64,000 bases of DNA. Source: Streptomyces sp. A 4/2. Lineage in GTDB: Bacteria; Actinomycetota; Actinomycetes; Streptomycetales; Streptomycetaceae. The notes under the pieces are model-generated. The model had not been told where the DNA came from, did not search any database, and worked only from the letters and a program-made list of their open reading frames with translations. The stretch covers positions 1 to 64,000 of the forward strand of contig NZ_CALNVW010000028.1 of the NCBI RefSeq assembly GCF_940670765.1, given 5' to 3'. Shown in pieces: positions 9,483 to 17,950 of this stretch. The translations under genes and the position numbers were made by a program. Position 1 is the stretch's first letter; each line of letters starts with the position of its first letter.

Positions 9483-10211
9483 GTGCGTATGGATGTGTCA
9501 GAGAAGTACCGTGAGTCGTGGGAAGGCTTCTGGTCGGCCACCTCCGACACCCAGGGCGAGGCGATCTGGGACTCCGACCCGTCTCTCGCCTCCGTACCGC
9601 ACAGCGAGTTGCTGCTGCCGTACGCCGACACCTCGCTCCCCGTCGTCGATCTCGGCTGCGGCAACGGTACCCAGACCCGCTATCTGGCCACCGTGTTCGC
9701 CCGCGCGCTGGGAGTGGATCTCTCCCATGCGGCGATCGAACACGCACGCCGCGCGGACACCACCGGAGTGGCCGAGTTCGCGCAGCTCGACCTGGTGGAC
9801 GGCGAAGCGGTCCGGGCTCTGCACGAGCGCGTAGGCGACAGCAACGTCTACATGCGGGCGGTCATCCACCAGAGCGAACCCGAGGCACGCCCCGCCGTCG
9901 CCGCGGCCGTCGCCGCACTGGTGGGGGAGCAGGGCCGGGCCTTCGTCGTCGAACTCACCCCCGCCTCCCAGGGTGTGCTCAAGGAGGCGGCCGGGGAGCC
10001 GCAGGGCCCGCCCGAGAAACTGCGCAGGGTGTACGACTACGGGCTCAAGCCGGCCTCGGCCACCGACGAGGAGGTGCCGGAGCTGCTGCGCGGTGCGGGG
10101 CTGGCGATACTCGCGAGCGGCGACACGGCACTGCCGCAGACCGAACACCTGGCGGACGGGACCAGGATCGACCTGCCCGCCCGCTGGTTCGTCCTCGCTG
10201 CCGCCGCCTGA
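9483..10211 (+). CDS. Class I SAM-dependent methyltransferase
   Basis: A 242-residue protein with the class I Rossmann signature VVDLGCGNGTQT (~residues 53-64), the acidic second-strand end ALGVDLSHAAIEHARR, and a C-terminal half rich in beta strands. It should use S-adenosylmethionine to methylate an unknown substrate. The start may be GTG 9483 or ATG 9489; both give essentially the same protein. It is convergent with the P450 operon, and a strong hairpin separates the two. Confidence 0.82.
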   Translation: MRMDVSEKYRESWEGFWSATSDTQGEAIWDSDPSLASVPHSELLLPYADTSLPVVDLGCGNGTQTRYLATVFARALGVDLSHAAIEHARRADTTGVAEFAQLDLVDGEAVRALHERVGDSNVYMRAVIHQSEPEARPAVAAAVAALVGEQGRAFVVELTPASQGVLKEAAGEPQGPPEKLRRVYDYGLKPASATDEEVPELLRGAGLAILASGDTALPQTEHLADGTRIDLPARWFVLAAAA

Positions 10212-10245
10212 TGTCCCGTCCGTACGAGCGGCGCTGATGCGGGGG

Positions 10246-10278
10246 CGTGGCGGTCCGGTCGGCGCGCGGACCGCCACG
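10246..10278. terminator. Bidirectional hairpin terminator
   Basis: A perfect 12-bp stem (10246-10257 with 10267-10278) closes a 9-base loop between the convergent methyltransferase and P450 genes. There is no T-run, as usual in Streptomyces, so it can serve both strands. Confidence 0.75.
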
Positions 10279-10288
10279 ACCCCGCGGA

Positions 10289-11533
10289 TCAGCGGGTGAC
10301 CATCAGCTTCCGGACGCCGTAGTTGGTACCGGTGAAGTCCATCGGCACCTCCTCCAGCGGGGTCGCGAGCCGCAGGCCGGGGAAGCGCGCGAAGAGCCGG
10401 GGCAGCACCGTGGTCAACTCGGCCCGTGCGACGTTCTGGCCCAGGCAGGCGTGGACGCCGTAGCCGAAGCCCATGTGCCGGACCATCTTCCGGTCCAGGT
10501 CGAGCGTGTCGGGGTTCTCGAAGACCCGCGGGTCCCGGTTGGCCGCGTTCATGGCGACCACCACCAGCTCGCCCTTCTTGATCTGCGCGCCGCCGAGCTC
10601 CAGGTCCTCCTTGGCCACCCGGCCGAGACCGAACTGAACGATCGTCAGGTAGCGCATCAGCTCCTCGACCGCGGCCCCCGTCCCGGCCGGTTCGGCGAGC
10701 AGGGCCTCGCGCTGCTCGGGGTGGGTCAGCAGGGTGAGCGTGGACAGGCCCATCATGGCGGCCGTGGTGTCATGGCCCGCGAAGAGCAACAGCACACCGA
10801 GACCGATGAGTTGGGAGTCCGTCAGGATCGATTCCTCGTCGTCCGCCTTGGCGATCAGCTCGGCGAGGATGCCCTCGGTGTCGCCGGTACGGCGCTTCTC
10901 GGCGACCAGCGCGGTGATGTAGTCGATCAGCCAGTGGGCGCCCGCGTCCCGTTCCGCACGGCTCCTGGCCATGTCCATCATCGCCTCGGTGGCGTGGTGG
11001 AAGCCGTCCCGGTCCTTGTACGGGACGCCGAGAAGCTCACAGATCACCAGGCACGGAATCGGCAGCGCCATCGCCTGGACGAAGTCGAACGTCTCGGGCC
11101 CGGCCTCGATGGCGTCCAGGTGCTCGTCGACGATCTTCTCCAGGTACGGCTGGAGCTTGGTCCGTACGGCCTTCGGTGTGAAGCGCCCTGCGAGCAGCCG
11201 CCGGTGGGCGCCGTGCTCCGGCTCGTCCATGAAGACGAACCCCACGTCGAAGGGGGAGTCCTCGCCCGCCTCGGACACCTCTCCCTCGGGGGTGTCGTGA
11301 CGGGGGCGCTTCGCGCTCAGCCGCGGGTCGCTGAAGACCTGACTGCCCTCGTCGAAGCGGGTGACCAGCCAGCCGCTCGAACCGTTGGGGAAGCGCACCC
11401 TGACGACGGGCTGTTCCTCGCGCAGCTGGGTGAACTCCGCGGGCGGGTCCAGCGGCCGGCCGGGGGCCCGGGTGACGGGCTGGTCGATCAACGCCGTTCC
11501 GGAGGGAGCCTGTTCGGTGCGGGGGTCGGTCAT
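10289..11533 (-). CDS. Cytochrome P450
   Basis: A 414-residue soluble bacterial P450 monooxygenase. Landmarks are the oxygen-binding I-helix AGHDTT (residues 252-257), the K-helix ExxR as EELMR (290-294) and the haem-ligand loop FGYGVHACLGQ, with Cys363 as axial ligand. It resembles the CYP105/CYP107-type actinobacterial enzymes; the substrate is unknown. The gene is last in a four-gene operon that also encodes its likely electron chain. Its ATG overlaps the stop of the upstream fusion gene in an ATGA (11530-11533), implying translational coupling. An in-frame upstream extension was rejected because it would run into that gene. Confidence 0.95.
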   Translation of the reverse strand: MTDPRTEQAPSGTALIDQPVTRAPGRPLDPPAEFTQLREEQPVVRVRFPNGSSGWLVTRFDEGSQVFSDPRLSAKRPRHDTPEGEVSEAGEDSPFDVGFVFMDEPEHGAHRRLLAGRFTPKAVRTKLQPYLEKIVDEHLDAIEAGPETFDFVQAMALPIPCLVICELLGVPYKDRDGFHHATEAMMDMARSRAERDAGAHWLIDYITALVAEKRRTGDTEGILAELIAKADDEESILTDSQLIGLGVLLLFAGHDTTAAMMGLSTLTLLTHPEQREALLAEPAGTGAAVEELMRYLTIVQFGLGRVAKEDLELGGAQIKKGELVVVAMNAANRDPRVFENPDTLDLDRKMVRHMGFGYGVHACLGQNVARAELTTVLPRLFARFPGLRLATPLEEVPMDFTGTNYGVRKLMVTR

Positions 11534-12765
11534 TCCTGCTCCTGGTGGGGGGTGTGGGCCGCGATGGCCGCGGTGATGCCGGTGTGGGTGGCGGTGCCGT
11601 TGCACCAGCCGACGTACACGGCCAGATGAAGGGCCGCCTCGCGGAGCTGATCGGGGGTCAGCTCGTCGTTGACGAGGCCGCCGTTGGCGATGATCTGTAC
11701 GAGTTCGGACCGGCCGGTGGAGGCGGCCACGCCGAGCGTGAGCATCCGCCGGTCCCGTACGGACAGACCGGGACGGCTCCAGACCTGCGCGAAGAGGTAG
11801 TCGACGGTCTCGCCGGTGAAGGGCTCACCGGTGTCCGGGACGGCCGAGCTGAAGCCCGGTCCGTAGACCCGGTCCATCATCTCCAGCCCCAGCCGGTGCA
11901 GATCGTCACCGGCCGGGGCGGGGCGCTCGCCGCGCTCCAGGGTGTGGCGGGCGTGCGTACGCGCGACGTCGACCAGCGGGACCTCGACGCCGAGCGCCGC
12001 AGCGAGGTCCCTGGCGGCGTCCAGGTCCTTGGTCATCAACGGCTCCACCTGCGCACCGACAGCGTCCGGCAGCGCGCCGTCGGGGCCGTGCATGCCCAGC
12101 AGTTGGAGCAGGGTCCGGCCCTCGGGGTCGGCGGTGTCGATCACCTCGGCGAGCCTGGCCGGGTCCACGCCCGCGGCGCCTGCCAGCGCAGCGGCCTCCG
12201 CGACGGCGCGCCAGCTGCCGTACGTGACCACATTGCGGGCGATCTTGGTGGCCATCCCGGCGCCGAGCGGACCGCAGTGCACGACCTTCCGGGCCCAGTC
12301 GTCGAGTACGGGCAGCGCCGCGTCCACCGTGGCCCGGTCGCCGCCGACGATCGCGACCATGCCGTTCTCGGCCGCCCGGTCGCCGGGCGTCACCCCGCAG
12401 TCCAGGAAGCCGACACCGCCGGCCGCGCACAGCGCGGCCAGCTCGTGGACGACCGGCAGGGCGACGGTGGCGAGCAGCACGACGGTCAGGCCCGGATGGG
12501 CGCCCGCCAGCAACCCGTCCTCCCCGCCGATCACTTCGCGCGCCTGACCGGCGTCGACGACGGCGACCATCACCACATCGCTGCCCCGGGCCACCTCGGC
12601 GGGCGAGGCCAGCGGATCCGGGACTCCGGCCAGGTCCGCAGAGGCATCCGGCCGGATGTCGTGAACCAGCGGGGTCCGGCCGCGCCGCGCCATGCTGACG
12701 GCGACCCCGCCGCCGATCATGCCGAGACCCACCACGCCTGCCCGCAGGGGCTGTTGGTCCGTCAT
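11530..12765 (-). CDS. Fusion of a beta-hydroxyacid dehydrogenase and a carboxymuconolactone decarboxylase-like domain
   Basis: 411 residues in two parts. Residues 1-~290 match the 3-hydroxyisobutyrate/6-phosphogluconate dehydrogenase family: a Rossmann motif VVGLGMIGGG (11-20) and the catalytic signature GPLGAGMATKIARN with Lys174 and Asn178. Residues ~300-411 match the alpha-helical carboxymuconolactone decarboxylase (CMD/AhpD-like) family: SVRDRRMLTLGVAAST, then LTPDQLREAALHLAVYVGW. It may oxidise an alcohol and process the product, but this is inference. A good GGAGGAG lies upstream. It is joined to both neighbours by 4-base overlaps, so the two domains are made together with the ferredoxin, reductase and P450. 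Confidence 0.85.
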   Translation of the reverse strand: MTDQQPLRAGVVGLGMIGGGVAVSMARRGRTPLVHDIRPDASADLAGVPDPLASPAEVARGSDVVMVAVVDAGQAREVIGGEDGLLAGAHPGLTVVLLATVALPVVHELAALCAAGGVGFLDCGVTPGDRAAENGMVAIVGGDRATVDAALPVLDDWARKVVHCGPLGAGMATKIARNVVTYGSWRAVAEAAALAGAAGVDPARLAEVIDTADPEGRTLLQLLGMHGPDGALPDAVGAQVEPLMTKDLDAARDLAAALGVEVPLVDVARTHARHTLERGERPAPAGDDLHRLGLEMMDRVYGPGFSSAVPDTGEPFTGETVDYLFAQVWSRPGLSVRDRRMLTLGVAASTGRSELVQIIANGGLVNDELTPDQLREAALHLAVYVGWCNGTATHTGITAAIAAHTPHQEQE

Positions 12766-13961
12766 ACCGCTTCTCCTCCAGGAAAGGGGGCGCAATCGGC
12801 GACCAGCGCCCGGTACCCGCGGGTCGCACGCGGCATGTTCACTCCGGCTGCCCCGCAGACCCGGCCGTCCTTCGCGTACAGCGCGACCAGTCGGCGGTCG
12901 GCGAGACCGCCCTCGGCGATCCGCACCTCGTCCGCGTCCCGGGTCCGCCCGTAGACCTGGATCTTCAGGTCGTACTGGTCGGACCAGACGTACGGCACCG
13001 GGTCGAAGGGAACCGCGGCGCCCGGACCGGCCAGGATGTTGCGGGCCACGGCCAGGCCCTGTTCGGCGGCGTTCGTACGGTGCTCGATCCTGACCCGGCC
13101 CCCGGCGCGCGGGTGCGGCCAGCTGGCGACGTCCCCCGCCGCCCAGACGCCGGAACCCGCGTACAGGGTGGCGTCGCACTCGACGCCGTTCCCGACGGTG
13201 ATGCCGCTTCCGTCGAGCCAGGAGGTGTGGGGGCGGGCGCCGATGCCGACCAGTACCGCGTCGGCCGCGACGGTGCTGCCGTCGCGGAGCCGTACACCGG
13301 TCGTACGGCCGCCCTCGGCCAGCACCTGCTCGACCGGGGCGCCCGCGACGATCCGTACCCCGTGTTCCCGGTGGACCTCCGCCAGCATTCCGCCCAGTTG
13401 GGGCCCCAGCGCATCGGCCAGGGGCACCGGCGCGTCCGTGACCATCGTGACCTCGGCGCCGGCCCGGCGGGCCACCGCAGCGGCCTCGGCGCCCACGAAG
13501 CCCGCGCCGACGATCACCAGACGTGGCCCGGCGCGCAGTTCCGTACGGAAGGCGAGCGCGTCCTCCAGCGTGCGCAGGACGTGTACCCCGGCGATCCCCT
13601 CGGTGCCGGGCAGCCGGCGGGCGGCGGCGCCGGTGGCCACCACCAGTGCGTCGTAGCCGATCCGGCTGCCGTCGGCGAGGGTCACCTCGCTGCGGTCCGT
13701 GTCCAGCGCGACGGCCGCGGTCCCGAGCCGCAGGTCGAGGTCGAGTGCCTCGATGGCGTCGGCGCCGCGCAGCGGGAGGCGGTCGCTCTCCCACTCTCCG
13801 GTCAGTAGCTGTTTGGACAACGGCGGCCTGTCGTACGGGAGATGGGCCTCGGCGCCGACAAGGGTGAGTTGCCCGGCGTAGCCGCCGCGCCGCAGCCCTT
13901 CGACCACGCTCAGTCCGGCCGCCGACGCCCCGACCACGGCGATACGGGACGGAGCGCTCAC
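12762..13961 (-). CDS. FAD-dependent ferredoxin reductase
   Basis: A 399-residue pyridine-nucleotide-disulfide-type oxidoreductase that passes electrons from NAD(P)H to ferredoxin. It shows an N-terminal FAD-binding segment IAVVGASAAG (7-16), the VVATGA hinge (~107-112), a second dinucleotide motif VGAGFVGAEA (151-160) for NAD(P)H, and the FAD-contacting VWAAGDVASWP (~272-282). It resembles the reductases of bacterial class I P450 systems. The GTG start overlaps the ferredoxin stop in a GTGA at 13958-13961, and its own stop overlaps the next gene's ATG. The position between ferredoxin and P450 genes supports the role. Confidence 0.92.
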   Translation of the reverse strand: MSAPSRIAVVGASAAGLSVVEGLRRGGYAGQLTLVGAEAHLPYDRPPLSKQLLTGEWESDRLPLRGADAIEALDLDLRLGTAAVALDTDRSEVTLADGSRIGYDALVVATGAAARRLPGTEGIAGVHVLRTLEDALAFRTELRAGPRLVIVGAGFVGAEAAAVARRAGAEVTMVTDAPVPLADALGPQLGGMLAEVHREHGVRIVAGAPVEQVLAEGGRTTGVRLRDGSTVAADAVLVGIGARPHTSWLDGSGITVGNGVECDATLYAGSGVWAAGDVASWPHPRAGGRVRIEHRTNAAEQGLAVARNILAGPGAAVPFDPVPYVWSDQYDLKIQVYGRTRDADEVRIAEGGLADRRLVALYAKDGRVCGAAGVNMPRATRGYRALVADCAPFPGGEAV

Positions 13962-14152
13962 CGGCTCACCTCGATCGCCGCGGCCGGGCAGACCGCCGCG
14001 GCCTGGCGCACGTTCTCGTACTCGCTCTCCGGCGGGTCGGGGTCGAGGAGGACCACCACGCCGTCCTCGTCGCGCTGGTCGAACACTTCGGGGGCGGCGA
14101 GCACGCACTGGCCCGCTCCGCAGCACTTGTCGAAGTCGAGGGAAACCTTCAT
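13958..14152 (-). CDS. 3Fe-4S ferredoxin
   Basis: A 64-residue electron carrier. Three cluster cysteines are seen in the pattern C10-x5-C16-xn-C-P (DKCCGAGQC, then AAAVCPAAAI), typical of the [3Fe-4S] ferredoxins that serve P450s in Streptomyces. An additional Cys11 directly follows the first ligand. The chosen start MKVSLDFDK follows a GGAGG. It is the first gene of the coupled ferredoxin/reductase/fusion/P450 operon. Confidence 0.93.
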   Translation of the reverse strand: MKVSLDFDKCCGAGQCVLAAPEVFDQRDEDGVVVLLDPDPPESEYENVRQAAAVCPAAAIEVSR

Positions 14153-14320
14153 GCCAAAACCTCCGTCTGGCCCTTGGGGGAGGGCGGATCGGATGGGGCG
14201 GCCGGACAACAAACTGATTGCCCAAGTCACCTAACTAAGTTCAGTCATGGACGCTAGACCTCCGCCCCGCCCCCGTCCATCCCGGTCGCTGTGATCCAAC
14301 TCACGGTGTGCGGTGGGTTT
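14153..14320 (-). promoter_or_regulatory. Probable promoter/operator region of the P450 operon
   Basis: 168 bases between the TetR gene and the ferredoxin gene, which point the same way. About 14206-14250 is a clearly AT-richer island in very GC-rich surroundings. On the minus strand it contains CTGAACTTAGTTAG, an imperfect inverted repeat of two CTnACT-like halves that could bind the adjacent TetR protein. No confident -35/-10 pair was identified. Confidence 0.4.
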
Positions 14321-15094
14321 CTACGCCTGGTGATGATCTCCGGATTCCTGGTGGGCGCCTCCGGGCTCGCCCGCACCGGCCAGCATGGCCCTGATCTGGC
14401 GCGAAGCCGCCGTCTCCGCGACCGGAGGGCCGAACGGCTGCCCCTCGGGCGCCCGTTGGGGCACGAGAGCGTCGACGAGGCCGTCGGCCACGTTCAGGAT
14501 GAGCGCGTCCATCGGCGCGGTGGACAGCAGGGAGTGGGACAGTGCGATGTTGCCGTGCAGCCCGGCCCACAGGGTGAGCGCGGCCTGCTCCACCGGCAGG
14601 GCCAGCGTGCCGCCCTCGTCCACGCAGCGCGCGCACGCGGCCCGCAGGCTCGACGACACGTGACGGGACGGATGGCGGTTGATGCGCGTCGCCGCGACCG
14701 AGGGCTGCGGCACCTCGAACATCAGCCGGTAGTGACCCGGATTGTCCAGGGCGAAGCGGCAGTACGCCCGCGCCTGGGCCCGCAGCCTGTTCCGGGCGTC
14801 CTGCGGCCGGGCCGCCGCGTCGGCCGCGGTCATCCGGGCCGCGAGATCGGTGTACTTGTCGTCCAGTGCCGCCCACACCAGCTCGGCCTTGTCGGCGAAG
14901 TGCAGATAGATGCTGGGGGCGGCGACACCGACCTCACGGGCGACCGCGCGGATGGTGAGCTTGTCGATGCCACCCCAGTCGTCCAGCAGCCGGCCGACCG
15001 CGGCCAGGATGTCCCTGCGCAGCTGCTCACCGTGTCCGCGAGGGTTGCGCGCCCGCCCCGCCGCGGGCCCCTCGGGCGCCGTCCGTTCCGTCAT
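14321..15094 (-). CDS. TetR family transcriptional regulator
   Basis: A 257-residue protein with an N-terminal TetR helix-turn-helix (RRDILAAVGRLLDDWGG, then LTIRAVAREVGVAAPSIYLH and FADKAELVWAAL, ~residues 25-75) and a ligand-binding C-terminal region of the WHG/TetR_C type (RAQARAYCRFALDNPGHYRL). It is probably a ligand-released repressor. It lies directly upstream of, and co-oriented with, the ferredoxin-P450 operon, so it is the most likely regulator of that operon, of its own gene, or of the divergent TPR gene. Confidence 0.88.
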   Translation of the reverse strand: MTERTAPEGPAAGRARNPRGHGEQLRRDILAAVGRLLDDWGGIDKLTIRAVAREVGVAAPSIYLHFADKAELVWAALDDKYTDLAARMTAADAAARPQDARNRLRAQARAYCRFALDNPGHYRLMFEVPQPSVAATRINRHPSRHVSSSLRAACARCVDEGGTLALPVEQAALTLWAGLHGNIALSHSLLSTAPMDALILNVADGLVDALVPQRAPEGQPFGPPVAETAASRQIRAMLAGAGEPGGAHQESGDHHQA

Positions 15095-15264
15095 GAGTTG
15101 CCCTCTCGCTCGGGGCAGAGCCTAGGTCCTTTCGACTGGGTCGGGCCGCTCCCGGTCGGTTCCGCCCCGGCGGTCCGCTGCGCGGTGTCCCAGGTGACGG
15201 ACAGCTGGTGCATGGGCGAACGCACGTGCTGATCGGGGTGAACATTCATGGAACCCGTACTCCC

Positions 15265-15279
15265 GGAAGATCATCTTCC
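15265..15279. promoter_or_regulatory. Perfect 7-1-7 palindrome, candidate operator
   Basis: GGAAGATCATCTTCC is a perfect inverted repeat in the 296-base gap between the divergent TetR and TPR genes. It lies about 112 bases upstream of the TPR start codon. Its size and position suit a dimeric regulator, possibly the neighbouring TetR protein; this is inference. Confidence 0.4.
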
Positions 15280-15390
15280 TTTCCGGCGCGGCTGATCGAG
15301 CCGACCGCACGGAGAGACAGAGAGGGGTCCGGCCGTGACGAGGTCCTTACCGTTGCCCGGCGCGTGCCTGGCCCCGGGCGGAAGGAATGC

Positions 15391-16458
15391 ATGTACACGA
15401 AGGCACTTGCACCGGAGTACCAAGGGGCACTGAGCGCACTGTCGGTGAACTCGTCCCTGACGGACGTTCTTGCGGAGGCGACCGAACAGATGGCGCGCGC
15501 CGAGCAGTCCGGCGATGTGCGGGAGACGGCCCGCGCCGCGCTGGCGGTCGCGGAGGCGCAGCGAAGGCTCGGCAACATAGCGGAGGCCGACGCGGCCTGG
15601 AAGTCGAGTTACCGGACCGCCCGTTCGGCCGGGGACCAGTCCGCCATGGCGTGGGCCCTCTGGAGCGGTGGCACCCTCGCCCGGCAGCGCGGCGGGCTCA
15701 ACCTGGCCTTCCGCCTGCTGCGGTACGCCGCCGACACCGGCAAGCAGTCCGGTGACGTGGTGGCCCACGGATACTCCCTGGCCGGACTCGCCGAGACGGG
15801 CCGCATACAGGGCGACTACCGCGCCGTCGGGGCCCTGCACGACGAACTGCTCGCCGAGGCCCGCAAGCGCGGCGAGGCCAGGCACACGGTCTGGGCACTC
15901 GAAGGCATCGCGCAGATGCACCGCAACACCGGCTCCTACGACACCGCGTTCGCGATGTTCGAGGAAGCAGCCGAGATAGCCGAGAAGGCCGATGACCGGC
16001 GCGGCTGGGCCTGGGCGCTGCGCGGGATGGCTGATCTCGTTTCCGTACGCGACAAGGACCCCGAGCGGGCACTGGCCCTCCTCGCGGAAGCCGAGAAGAC
16101 CTGCCGCGAGATGAAGCTGAGCAGCGCACTCGCCTACAACCACAAGATGCAGGCCAACGTCCTCTACCGGGCCGGGCGTTACGCGGAGGCGTCCGCGACG
16201 TACGAGGAATCGCTGGCCGAGTTCCTTCTGATGAGCGAGCCGCGCGGTGAGGCGCTCTCCCGGCTCGGCGCGGTCAAGGCGCGTGCCCGTCTCGGCGCCG
16301 ACGCCGAGCAGACCGCTGCCGAACTGCACGAACTGGCAGGGGTGTTGGACCGCATCGGGCTGCGGCACGCCCGCGCCATGGTCGACAAGGCGCACGCGGA
16401 ACTGGGCATCGTCCCGGTCGGCACCACCACGGCCGAGGCCGGGGGGGACCCGCGGTGA
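15391..16458 (+). CDS. Tetratricopeptide-repeat protein
   Basis: A 355-residue helical protein made of TPR-like helix pairs throughout. Several units show the A-x-x-x-G-x-x-x-x-A pattern: RRLGNIAEADAAWKSSY, MHRNTGSYDTAFAMFEEA and VLYRAGRYAEASATYEES. No enzyme motif, signal peptide or membrane segment is seen. The ATG at 15391 has GAAGGA nearby; an upstream in-frame extension has no supporting site. Its stop overlaps the GTG of the polyprenyl synthase gene in a GTGA (16455-16458), so the two are translationally coupled. A scaffold or partner role for the prenyl enzyme is suggested by context only. Confidence 0.82.
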   Translation: MYTKALAPEYQGALSALSVNSSLTDVLAEATEQMARAEQSGDVRETARAALAVAEAQRRLGNIAEADAAWKSSYRTARSAGDQSAMAWALWSGGTLARQRGGLNLAFRLLRYAADTGKQSGDVVAHGYSLAGLAETGRIQGDYRAVGALHDELLAEARKRGEARHTVWALEGIAQMHRNTGSYDTAFAMFEEAAEIAEKADDRRGWAWALRGMADLVSVRDKDPERALALLAEAEKTCREMKLSSALAYNHKMQANVLYRAGRYAEASATYEESLAEFLLMSEPRGEALSRLGAVKARARLGADAEQTAAELHELAGVLDRIGLRHARAMVDKAHAELGIVPVGTTTAEAGGDPR

Positions 16459-17564
16459 CTTCCTCCCGGGCATCCGTCCTCCCTCCCGCGGAGCACGGCC
16501 CGTCGCCACGGGACGCGGACCGGACGAGGGATGCCGGTACAGCGGCCGATGTGCTCGCGCGCTGTCGCGATCTGGTGGAACCGGCGCTGCGGTCCCGCAT
16601 CGCGAGCCTGGCCGAGTGGCCCGCCGAGATGGCCGCGTACGCCTTCGGCTGGTGCGACGTGGGTGGCGCGCCCCGCTCGGGCGCGGGCACCGGCAAAGGG
16701 GTGCGGCAGGCGCTGACCGTACTGAGCGCCGAAGCCGTGGGGGCATCGGGAGCGGACGCCGTCGATGGAGCCGTGGCCGTCGAACTGGTCCACACGTTCT
16801 CGCTGCTGCACGACGACATCATGGACCGGGACGAGTTCCGCAGACAGCGCCCGACCGCCTGGAAGGCGTACGGGACCGGGCCCGCCGTTCTCGCCGGGGA
16901 CGCGCTGTTCGCGCTCGCGGTGGAAACCGTCGCCGGAGTCGAAGGCCCGCAGGGCGGCCCGGCGGTCCGCCAGCTTGCCGCCGCCCTCCAGGACCTGGTA
17001 CGCGGTCAGGCCGACGATCTCCTGCTGGAGCGGAGGTCCTGGACCGGACCGGACGCCGTCGGCGTCGCCGACTACCTGACGGTGGCCGAGCACAAGACGG
17101 GCTCCCTGCTCGGGTGTGCGAGCGGCCTGGGCGCGATTCTCGGCGGGGCCCCGGCCCCGACCGTCCGCGCGCTCACCGCCGCCGGACGCCATCTCGGCAT
17201 CGCCTTCCAGGCCATGGACGACTTCCTCGGCATGTGGGGCGATCCCGCTGTCACCGGAAAACCGGTCCACAGCGATCTGCGGAGAAACAAGAAGACGCTG
17301 CCGGTACTCACCGCGCTGGCCGGAAAGAACCGGGCGGCGGAGGAACTCGCCGAACTGCTCACCGCACCGGCACCGTTGAGTGAGGAGGGGCTTCGTCAGG
17401 CGGCCCGTCTGGTGGCTGAGGCGGGTGGCCGGACCGCCACCCTGGACGAGGCCCGACGCCAGGCCGACGCGGCAGAGCACTGCCTGCGTAGTGTCCCGCT
17501 GGCGCCGCGGGCACGGGAGGAACTCCTCCTTCTCGTGCCCTTCGTACTGCATCGCGACATGTGA
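16455..17564 (+). CDS. Polyprenyl (probably geranylgeranyl) diphosphate synthase
   Basis: A 369-residue all-helical trans-prenyltransferase that condenses isopentenyl diphosphate with allylic diphosphates. The first aspartate-rich motif is LLHDDIMDRD, with Asp120, Asp121 and Asp124. The second is MDDFLGMWGD, with Asp255 and Asp256, followed by the conserved HSDLRRNKKTLPV. A phenylalanine five residues before the first motif (HTFSLLHDD) would block chain growth beyond about C20, so geranylgeranyl diphosphate is the likely product; this is inference. No terpene cyclase, phytoene synthase or prenyltransferase gene is nearby. The only coupled gene is the TPR protein upstream. Confidence 0.9.
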   Translation: MTSSRASVLPPAEHGPSPRDADRTRDAGTAADVLARCRDLVEPALRSRIASLAEWPAEMAAYAFGWCDVGGAPRSGAGTGKGVRQALTVLSAEAVGASGADAVDGAVAVELVHTFSLLHDDIMDRDEFRRQRPTAWKAYGTGPAVLAGDALFALAVETVAGVEGPQGGPAVRQLAAALQDLVRGQADDLLLERRSWTGPDAVGVADYLTVAEHKTGSLLGCASGLGAILGGAPAPTVRALTAAGRHLGIAFQAMDDFLGMWGDPAVTGKPVHSDLRRNKKTLPVLTALAGKNRAAEELAELLTAPAPLSEEGLRQAARLVAEAGGRTATLDEARRQADAAEHCLRSVPLAPRAREELLLLVPFVLHRDM

Positions 17565-17605
17565 CGAACCGGGCCCCGAGCGGGCCCGCCCCCGCGCGCG
17601 CGGAT

Positions 17606-17632
17606 GATCCCCGGCTGCCGGAACCGGGGATC
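17606..17632 (+). terminator. Hairpin terminator after the polyprenyl synthase gene
   Basis: A perfect 9-bp stem, GATCCCCGG (17606-17614) with CCGGGGATC (17624-17632), around a 9-base loop. It lies 41 bases after the synthase stop codon. Confidence 0.65.
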
Positions 17633-17768
17633 GTCTTCCGCCCCGGACGCGCTCTGCCCGGGGAAGTCGCCCGCTCCCGTGTCGGCCGGTGCCGTGGGTT
17701 GTCGGGCCTGTCGGGCCGGGGAGTTGTTGGGGGCGGGAGTTTCCGGGTGTGGGGAGGGGTGTTGTTCC

Positions 17769-17950
17769 GTCGGGTGTCGGTGTGATTCGACATTCGTCGG
17801 GCTGGTGCGGGGATGGTCCCGACTTTCGACCGATGACGGGGTGGGGCTGTTGGTCATAAAGTCCGCGCGAACCTGTCATCCGGCAGAAGGGGCGGGAAAG
17901 TTCTCGTGCACCGTGTTCTGTCGAAGTGCTCGTGTTCCCGAGCGCCGCCT
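17769..17950 (+). repeat. Leader repeat, copy A (182 bp, 181 identical to copy B)
   Basis: This block lies 236 bases upstream of the first S53 peptidase start codon and matches 22514-22695 at 181 of 182 positions; the single difference is G17845 versus T22590. The remaining 236 bases down to the start codon are clearly more divergent. It has no credible gene. It probably contains the shared promoter and regulatory sites, and it marks the upstream edge of a tandem duplication. The flanking gap (17565-18186, 622 bases) otherwise holds only the terminator and GC-rich sequence. Confidence 0.9.
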
